From Tillandsia leiboldiana (Eukaryota > Streptophyta > Magnoliopsida > Poales > Bromeliaceae): a stretch of DNA of 64,000 nt. The stretch's first letter is position 1; each line of letters opens with the position of its first letter. The translations under genes were made by a program, and so were the position numbers. The DNA is taken from positions 21,742,120-21,806,119 of the forward strand of contig CM055066.1 of NCBI GenBank assembly GCA_029204045.2. Reading direction: 5' to 3'. Positions 56,905 through 64,000 of the stretch are shown piece by piece. Below the pieces are notes generated by a model. It ran no database searches, was not told where the DNA came from, and saw only the letters and a program-made list of their open reading frames with translations.

Positions 56905-58296
56905 TGTTGGGTTATATGTAATAAGGATCTAAATAGGTACTATCAAACAACTAGAGGGGGGGTGAATAGGTGTAATACTTATAAAACCAAATCTCAGTGC
57001 AAAATAAAAACCAATGCGGAAAATAAAAACAGCACACCGAGATATACGTGGAAACTCCAATCCAGGAGAAAAACCACGGGACCAACACGCAATAACAATC
57101 CACTAAGAATAGAAGAATAACAAGGTGATTACCGACTCCACGGACTCAACCCCTCCTTCAGCTTCTTCGGACCTTGCGCTGACCGGTTGGATATCCACGC
57201 AATAACAATCCCTAAGAAAGGAAGAATAACAAGGTGATTACCGTCTCCACGGATTTAACCCCTCCTTCAATTTCTTGGACCTCGCGCTCCACTGATTTTG
57301 CACGCCCACTGCACACGTTCGAATCCACGAACGCCACTCGAATCCACGAGCACACGTTTCGAATCCACGAAACGCCTTTAGCACACCGAATCCACGATGC
57401 CACGTCGAATCCACGACGCAAACTCAGTCGATAAGAATATTGACTTCGATGGTGATCCTTTGCTTAGATTCTCATTGAGGAACCGTAGAAGAAATCTCTA
57501 AGCAAAGATTAGATCAATTCGACAAAAGATATGTTCTTGAAAGAACCATCGAATTGACCTAAAAGAGGCTATAAAGAAGATCGATAAAAACCTAGCCTCT
57601 AGGGTTGCTCTCAAGTGTTTTATAAATTAATCGGCCGTAGCTCCCACGTTTTTGAGAAACCCTAAATGTCTATTTATAGGTTAGAAACCTTTGGAAAGAG
57701 ATAAGAATCAAAAACATACCTTATCTGGAAATTTTCAGGACGGCGATCCGGATCGGATTTACTGCGATCCGGATCATCGTAACGAGATTGACGATTCCAG
57801 AAAACCAAGGGTTCGGGATCCGGATTGCAAGGTCCGATCCGGATCGTTCATGCAATTCAGCAAAGTCCCATGTTCGGGATCCGGATCGGAATGGCCTAGG
57901 ATCCGGATTGAAATTGCCAATGAACAAGTACCCTTCGGGATCCGGATTGCAAGGTCTGATCCGGATCCTGAACATGTCCCATGTCCAGTTTTTGATTTTT
58001 ATGCAATTAAAAATTCTTCCAAGTGTTTCTACACTATAAGAAAGTATTCGGATCACCACAATTATTTAGTTAAACATACCTGATCCTCTTGAATACTTTC
58101 TTCTTGAGATTGATGTAACTGATCCACAATTCTTCAACTTCAATCTTCAAGACTCAAGATACTGAGTGTCAACTTGAGCTCTTGTTGAATCTTCTCTAAG
58201 TCTTTGATTGCTGATTGACAATTTGATCCCTTTAAGACCCCGACTCAACTCACTGACTTGACTCACGAAATATGCCAATACCAAAATGCCGTAACA
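56905..58296 (-). repeat. Gag-only element 3' LTR
   Basis: TGTTGGG...GTAACA on plus coordinates. Hairpin array 57317-57418; hairpin II arms 57458-57468 and 57497-57507; hairpin I arms 57512-57522 and 57549-57559; TATA around 57671-57680; palindromes 57745-57967. Confidence 0.95.
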
Positions 58297-58309
58297 ATCT
58301 CCCCCTTTG
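58297..58309 (-). other. Gag-only element polypurine tract
   Basis: Minus-strand AAAGGGGGAGAT next to the LTR. Confidence 0.92.
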
Positions 58310-60137
58310 GCAATTTTGTGACAAAACCCAAAAATACATAAAAGCGCTCAAGTCACTCATCTTAAACCAAAAAATCGAAACTCAATGTCATCACCAAAAC
58401 ATTGATTTTCTTTGCGTGAAAGATCCAATAAATACAAAATTACATTTTAACCAAACAGTCCTAGAACATACTCTATGACTTAGGACTTGGAGTCTTAAAG
58501 TGATGTAATTCCTGCAAAACAAAACTCCAAACAAAATCAAACGTTAGTCGTTAGAAATTACAATCCTACATTTGATCCATCTTCCTTTTGGTTCTTTTGT
58601 TTTTCTGCTCTTTCAATTTTTTCTTTCTCTCCCCCTATCTTGAGCATCTCTAACATGTTTTCCATGTTCTCCATGTTCTTTCTCTTAAAGTGATGTAATT
58701 CCTGCAAAACAAAACTCCAAACGAAATCAAACGTTAGTCGTTAGAAATTAGAATCCTGCATTTGATCCGTCTTCCTTTTGGTTCTTTTGTTTTTCGGCTC
58801 TTTCAATTTTTCTTTGTCTCCCCCTATCTTGAGCATCTCTAACATGTTCTCCATGTTCTTGAGCATCTATGTTCTCCCCCTTTGTGGTACGATCATCATT
58901 TTCCGTTCTCCCCCATTTTTCCATTTTCGTTTCGTTTGTCCTCTCTTGATGATCTCATCTCCGTCATTTCTCTTCTCCCCCTTTTTGTCACAAATTGTCA
59001 AACAGTGAACATACTAGACAAAAGGAAATCACTAACAACATCAGTTCAAAGAGAAAGAGAGATAAAAGCTCAGTTCCGGTATATAACAAAAATGCAGATT
59101 GCGTACTGTACCAGAAAGCAAAAATCAAATAATTTCTTGAAACAAATCTAGATTTTAGAATCTTTTCAAATACCGATTTGTATTCCATCAAGAAATCAAT
59201 TTAAGTGCTTTAAACAGTGAATTTACACAGATGTCATTCAATCCAATTAATTTCACAAAATTAAAAAGATTTACTCCAAAATCATGAAAAATAAAGGTAA
59301 AACATTATAAACCGTTTTTCATGTTATATTCATCAAACACAAGTCATCAAAAATAATCTTGAGATCCAAACTCTATCAAGATGTAACGGATTTACAAAGA
59401 TGACTTACAGAGATTTCCAAATAACATCAATTTGATTTCATACCCTTTCAAATTTGAGATAAGCACTAAAATACCTAAGGGTGGCTCTTTGAGCATCTTT
59501 CAACTATCCCACCTTATACCAACCAGGAGATTGTTCAAAATATAAGAGTTTTGCATATAAATCTCCAAATGCTTCAACTAAAGATTTTCTCATAAAATAC
59601 TATCAAGCATCCATAACATGTGGTAGCTTCACACACAAACCGGACGACCGGGGTGGCAGCTCTTTCCAGCATGTGGTGGTAGTTTTCACACTCCTTTCGG
59701 ATGTAACTCTTTCCACATCTTTCATAAATCAATTATTTACCCTTGTAAGAAGGCAATCTCTTACGTGAAAGAATTAAATCCCAAATTTTAGTCTATCGGT
59801 TGTCTCACGTTTATCACAATGAATTCACACAACCGAGATAGATTAAGCATCTAAAGATCACACATGATTTCTAAAATTTGATGCTTATAAAATCAAAAAC
59901 TCCTATAATGAAGTATCTTCAAGATTATGATTATGGAGTAAAGTTGATAATCCAAATAAAATTAATTTGGAGTGAATAGACGTGAAGCCCTTTTTATTCA
60001 ATGCACTTGTTCAGTAAAAACCCTTTTGTTCAAAAACAAAGTATAAAAACGAAGAGCATTGAAAAACATGTAATGCAAAGATTAAGAAAGATATGAAGGG
60101 AAAACCAATCAAAGCATTACATACAATCATAAGCTAT
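58310..60137 (-). other. Gag-only element non-coding 3' region
   Basis: No gene. Contains a 190-bp tandem duplication (58494-58683, 58684-58873), several minus-strand GGGGGAGA tracts including 58971-58986, and the conserved post-pol block (about 59475-59735) with hairpin CCGG-ACGA-CCGG at 59640-59651. Pol and env-like sequence are cleanly absent between this block and gag. Confidence 0.8.
58494..58873. repeat. 190-bp tandem duplication
   Basis: Two copies starting cttaaagtgatgtaattcct at about 58494 and 58684, differing at several bases. Confidence 0.85.
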
Positions 60138-62099
60138 TTAGAACTTAAGACAAGGAAAGATATCACCTTTCCGAATCCAAAATCGCTGGATTTTGGGTTG
60201 TCTTGATTCGTTGTGGCTGGGGGTTGTCCGCTTTGACTGTTGGTCCACCTTAGGTCTTTGCCTCGTAGTGATCCACTTGTATGATTGATATTGTGGCTCG
60301 GACCTTTGGTGGGTTGCGTGAACTCCTTTGATTTGATGTGTCTTTTGATTCCGTTGAGTTCGCTCCGTAGATGAAGTTGCTGAAGGACTCTTCTTTCTCT
60401 TTTTCGGGCAATTCTTCACCAAATGTCCTTCAAGTCCACATAAGTGACACGTTCTTCCTTTCAATTTGAATGTGGAACTTGAAGCATGCACAGTTTGGTC
60501 CTTTTTGAATCCCAAACCAACCTTGCTTGTTTGACCTAAACCGGACATACAATCATGTTTCTTCGAACCGGTTGAAATCCTTTGTATGTCGGATTTAAGT
60601 TGATGAACTTGCTTGGTCAAAGCTTGATTGGTGACATGAGTATCCTCAAACTGTTTTTCTAGAAAACCAATCTTGTCCATATATGATTTAGCGTTTGTCT
60701 CCGATTGGTTTCGCTCTTCTTGGAGGATTTTATTGTTTTCCAATAAACGTTCTCGTTCCTCCTCGAGATCATGAAGTTTTATCTTTAAAGCATGATTCTC
60801 GTCTTGAACTTCAAGTCGTTGCTTCCTCAACTTCTTAATATGTTTGGCCATCTTCTTTGATTCCCTAAGAAGTTGTTGATATGCCTCAACGAGTTCTTCT
60901 TCGTCCAACTCCCCCTCACTTGATGACTCTCCGCCGGATGTTGATGTTTCATACAAAATCAAAGGAGTAGAGTCAGTAACTAAAGATGATAAGCAAAAAT
61001 TAGAAGAGGGAATATGAGAGGCATGTAAGTTAACGACTTTTTCCTCTTTACTTGAGGTCGATTCATTAGAAGTAGAATCGTCCCAAGTTTTCGCTTGCAA
61101 AGCCTTCTTTCTATATGATTTCGGAGAAGGACATTCCGTTGAAAAATGGCCGTAGCCTTTGCATCGATAGCATTGGATTTCCCCTTCGAAATCATCTTTT
61201 TCTTTTTCTTTAGAAGGTTTTGCAACGCCTTTGAGATTAGAGGATTTGGAACCCGATGATCCTTTTGATGGTTTCGAGGATGAAGATCCATCGGTTCGAT
61301 TCTTCCAAAATTTTCGACGAAATTTCTTTACGATCCGCGCCAATTGTTCTTCAAAATCGGCAAAAGAGATTTCATCGTCGGAACTTGATTCGCTATCTTC
61401 TTCCTTTGTTGATTTGAATGCAATACCTATAAGCTTAGAAGAAGACTTGGAAGAAACTTGATTAGTAGGAAAAGTCATTTCATAAGTTTGCAAAGCGCCT
61501 ACTAATTCCTCTACACTCATCTCATCCGGATGACTAACGGTTTCAATGGCGGTAACCTTTGCCCTAAACCGTTCCGGAAGAGTCCAAAGTATCTTTCTTA
61601 CAATTTTCGACTCCGGGATCTTTTCTCCTAAATTAGCACATGTATTAATTACATCTTGAAGTCTAGTGTAATAATCTGTAAACAATTCATGCTCTTCCAT
61701 ATGAATAGAGTCAAATTGACTTGTAAGCATCTGGAGCTTTTGAATTTTTACAAGATTAGTACCCTCATGTGTAATTTTGAGAATATCCCAAATTTCCTTC
61801 GCGGTTTCACACGCGGAAATTCGTGTGAACTCAGTCGAGGAAAGAGAATTAAATAAAGCGTTCATACCTTTCCCATTGTAAGAAGATCTTTCAAATTCCT
61901 CTTTGGACCATCTAGAGCGAGGTTTTGGGGTAGTAGAATTTCCTACTTCCTCAACAGGATGCACCCAACCGCATTCCACGGATTGCCATACTCGCTCATC
62001 AATTGCGATGAGAAAAGCTCTCATCCGCACTTTCCAATAAGCATAATTAGTCCCATCAAAAAGAGGAGGTCTATAAATATTACCACTTTCACCCAACAT
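60138..62099 (-). CDS. gag: Intact Gag of the gag-only element
   Basis: 653 residues from the ATG at 62099. The frame stays open upstream through the PBS but has no earlier ATG. DUF4219-like start (LFDGTNYAYWKVRM), UBN2-type gag domain, acidic Ser-rich linker, first knuckle C310-X2-C313-X4-H318-X4-C323, long predicted coiled coil (about 420-520), second knuckle C551-X2-C554-X4-H559-X4-C564. The end KGDIFPCLKF corresponds to the point where SIRE-B gag reads on into protease, so the stop marks the pol deletion. No stops or shifts, unlike the SIRE-A and SIRE-B gag copies; this is the best coding gene in the window. Likely role: particle assembly and packaging, with Pol supplied in trans. Confidence 0.95.
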   Translation of the reverse strand: MLGESGNIYRPPLFDGTNYAYWKVRMRAFLIAIDERVWQSVECGWVHPVEEVGNSTTPKPRSRWSKEEFERSSYNGKGMNALFNSLSSTEFTRISACETAKEIWDILKITHEGTNLVKIQKLQMLTSQFDSIHMEEHELFTDYYTRLQDVINTCANLGEKIPESKIVRKILWTLPERFRAKVTAIETVSHPDEMSVEELVGALQTYEMTFPTNQVSSKSSSKLIGIAFKSTKEEDSESSSDDEISFADFEEQLARIVKKFRRKFWKNRTDGSSSSKPSKGSSGSKSSNLKGVAKPSKEKEKDDFEGEIQCYRCKGYGHFSTECPSPKSYRKKALQAKTWDDSTSNESTSSKEEKVVNLHASHIPSSNFCLSSLVTDSTPLILYETSTSGGESSSEGELDEEELVEAYQQLLRESKKMAKHIKKLRKQRLEVQDENHALKIKLHDLEEERERLLENNKILQEERNQSETNAKSYMDKIGFLEKQFEDTHVTNQALTKQVHQLKSDIQRISTGSKKHDCMSGLGQTSKVGLGFKKDQTVHASSSTFKLKGRTCHLCGLEGHLVKNCPKKRKKSPSATSSTERTQRNQKTHQIKGVHATHQRSEPQYQSYKWITTRQRPKVDQQSKRTTPSHNESRQPKIQRFWIRKGDIFPCLKF

Positions 62100-62119
62100 G
62101 ATAGATAAACCTAAAACCC

Positions 62120-62131
62120 GCTCTGATACCA
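62120..62131 (-). other. Gag-only element primer binding site
   Basis: Minus-strand TGGTATCAGAGC two bases from the 5' LTR. Confidence 0.92.
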
Positions 62132-62133
62132 AA

Positions 62134-63525
62134 TGTTGGGTTATATGTAATAAGGATCTAAATAGGTACTATCAAACAACTAGAGGGGGGGTGAATAGGT
62201 GTAATACTTATAAAACCAAATCTCAGTGCAAAATAAAAACCAATGCGGAAAATAAAAACAGCACACCGAGATATACGTGGAAACTCCAATCCAGGAGAAA
62301 AACCACGGGACCAACACGCAATAACAATCCACTAAGAATAGAAGAATAACAAGGTGATTACCGACTCCACGGACTCAACCCCTCCTTCAGCTTCTTCGGA
62401 CCTTGCGCTGACCGGTTGGATATCCACGCAATAACAATCCCTAAGAAAGGAAGAATAACAAGGTGATTACCGTCTCCACGGATTTAACCCCTCCTTCAAT
62501 TTCTTGGACCTCGCGCTCCACCGATTTTGCACGCCCACTGCACACGTTCGAATCCACGAACGCCACTCGAATCCACGAGCACACGTTTCGAATCCACGAA
62601 ACGCCTTTAGCACACCGAATCCACGATGCCACGTCGAATCCACGACGCAAACTCAGTCGATAAGAATATTGACTTCGATGGTGATCCTTTGCTTAGATTC
62701 TCATTGAGGAACCGTAGAAGAAATCTCTAAGCAAAGATTAGATCAATTCGACAAAAGATATGTTCTTGAAAGAACCATCGAATTGACCTAAAAGAGGCTA
62801 TAAAGAAGATCGATAAAAACCTAGCCTCTAGGGTTGCTCTCAAGTGTTTTATAAATTAATCGGCCGTAGCTCCCACGTTTTTGAGAAACCCTAAATGTCT
62901 ATTTGTAGGTTAGAAACCTTTGGAAAGAGATAAGAATCAAAAACATACCTTATCTGGAAATTTTCAGGACGGCGATCCGGATCGGATTTACTGCGATCCG
63001 GATCGTCGTAACGAGATTGACGATTCCAGAAAACCAAGGGTTCGGGATCCGGATTGCAAGGTCCGATCCGGATCGTTCATGCAATTCAGCAAAGTCCCAT
63101 GTTCGGGATCCGGATCGGAATGGCCTAGGATCCGGATTGAAATTGCCAATGAACAAGTACCCTTCGGGATCCGGATTGCAAGGTCTGATCCGGATCCTGA
63201 ACATGTCCCATGTCCAGTTTTTGATTTTTATGCAATTAAAAATTCTTCCAAGTGTTTCTACACTATAAGAAAGTATTCGGATCACCACAATTATTTAGTT
63301 AAACATACCTGATCCTCTTGAATACTTTCTTCTTGAGATTGATGTAACTGATCCACAATTCTTCAACTTCAATCTTCAAGACTCAAGATACTGAGTGTCA
63401 ACTTGAGCTCTTGTTGAATCTTCTCTAAGTCTTTGATTGCTGATTGACAATTTGATCCCTTTAAGACCCCGACTCAACTCACTGACTTGACTCACGAAAT
63501 ATGCCAATACCAAAATGCCGTAACA
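62134..63525 (-). repeat. Gag-only element 5' LTR
   Basis: 1392 bp; differs from the 3' LTR at three sites noticed, including A to G at 62905 inside the TATA box (minus strand TATAAATAG becomes TACAAATAG). Hairpin array 62546-62647, palindromes 62974-63196. Confidence 0.95.
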
Positions 63526-63530
63526 CTCGG

Positions 63531-64000
63531 TCCCTGTACCGTAGTACTCCCGAGGCATCAACTGCAAAGTCCCCTGTCTGATCACTCGAAATCTGCTCTC
63601 TGATCCTGGTCAAATAGGGGTCCTCACTCTGTTTCTCCCTAATCCTATCCAACAAAGTGGGCTGCACAACTAAAGATGATAGTCTAGCAGAGACCCCAGG
63701 GGACACAACCTCAAGCTCGAGCCGCCTCATCTCCTCCAGTAGTGGCGCCTGGTCGGTGATCATTATGGATAGGCTCTGCACTACTTTCCTGCTCAGGGCA
63801 TCAGCAACCACATTGTCCTTGCCAGGATGGTAAAGTATGTCCACATCGTAGTCCTTTAACAATTCCAACCATCTGCGCTGCCTCAAGTTGAGCTCCTTCT
63901 GTGTAAACAGGTACTTCAAGCTCTTGTGGTCGGTGTAAATCTCGCAGTGCTCCCTATACAGGTAGTGGCGCCACAACTTCAGTGCAAAAACCACAGCAGC
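63531..64000 (-). pseudogene. pol: Host gypsy pol: RNase H end and integrase start, cut by window edge
   Basis: Minus-strand RNase H motifs (YTDHKSLKYLF, YHPGKDNVVADALSR) followed by the linker to integrase; open to the insertion at 63526. RT, protease and gag would lie right of the window. The gene resumes at 56904 after the copia insertion and its TSD. Confidence 0.9.

Larger units (their letters stand above)
56905..63525 (-). mobile_element. Gag-only Sirevirus-like element (TR-GAG type), very young
   Basis: 6,621 bp with two 1392-bp LTRs and a perfect TSD ctcgg (56900-56904, 63526-63530). It has a PBS, one intact gag and a PPT, but no protease, integrase, RT, RNase H or env-like ORF. I noticed only three LTR differences, so insertion is recent. 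The architecture matches TR-GAG elements, which keep gag and borrow Pol. The LTRs share with SIRE1 the palindrome array, the stem-loops and a five-unit TGGATT hairpin array, but are otherwise strongly diverged. Confidence 0.93.

Noticed and set aside
57691..58083. Conserved Asp/Arg/Ser-rich ORFs across the LTR palindrome arrays on both strands (also 23961-24353, 33690-34079, 62920-63312)
   Set aside because: They arise from repeated GATCCGGATC read in either direction; no conserved start context or domain.
58310..60137. Host gene between the gag-only LTR and gag
   Set aside because: The sequence is the AT-rich 3' region of a Sirevirus with the conserved block; no long frame or splice-supported gene.

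Overview
The window is a stack of nested plant LTR retrotransposons. I found no host gene, tRNA gene or true rRNA gene. The lineages present (Sirevirus-type Ty1/copia with an extra 3' ORF, Tekay/Del-type Ty3/gypsy with chromodomain remnants and ~4 kb LTRs, and Cassandra TRIMs carrying 5S rRNA sequence in their LTRs) point to an angiosperm with a large, repeat-rich genome; the species cannot be told from this.

Layout and inferred order of insertion, from target-site duplications (TSDs) and interrupted homology. (1) The host layer is a Ty3/gypsy Tekay element on the minus strand: LTR remainder 52899-54966, polypurine tract, broken pol 55015-56079, 56661-56904 and 63531-64000, running off the right edge. 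(2) Into its LTR went copia element SIRE-B (minus strand), now in pieces at 18658-22897, 33969-36315 and 52006-52898. (3) SIRE-B was then hit four times: SIRE-A in pol (22898-33968, TSD tcatc), Tekay LTR T2 beside the env-like gene (15610-18657), Tekay LTR T3 in gag (36316-40389) and Tekay element T4 in its 5' LTR (40490-52005). (4) Tekay LTR T1 sits head-to-head inside T2 and was itself hit by copia SIRE1 (2701-13817) and a Cassandra TRIM (1306-1883). (5) The host gypsy pol was separately hit by a second Cassandra (56080-56655, TSD cattt) and by a very young gag-only copia element (56905-63525, TSD ctcgg). A run of exactly 100 N at 40390-40489 is an assembly gap.

No element seems able to move alone. 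SIRE1 and SIRE-A have lost protease and carry frameshifts or stops; SIRE-B and the gypsy pol have nonsense codons; T4 has a decayed interior between near-identical LTRs; the gag-only element keeps one intact gag. Mobilisation in trans is the likely recent mode.

The most interesting signals are non-coding. (a) The transcribed leader of the copia LTRs holds eight tandem mini-hairpins sharing one loop (TGGATT) on eight different self-complementary stems. (b) Upstream of it lie two longer stem-loops that persist in a diverged family with quite different sequence. (c) U3 holds paired ATCCGGAT palindromes about 19-22 bp apart within a pair, and the same module recurs in front of the env-like ORF together with a TATA box and a conserved 383-386 bp intron-like segment. 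(d) Tekay LTRs keep a long dyad just upstream of TATA, with compensatory base changes between copies.
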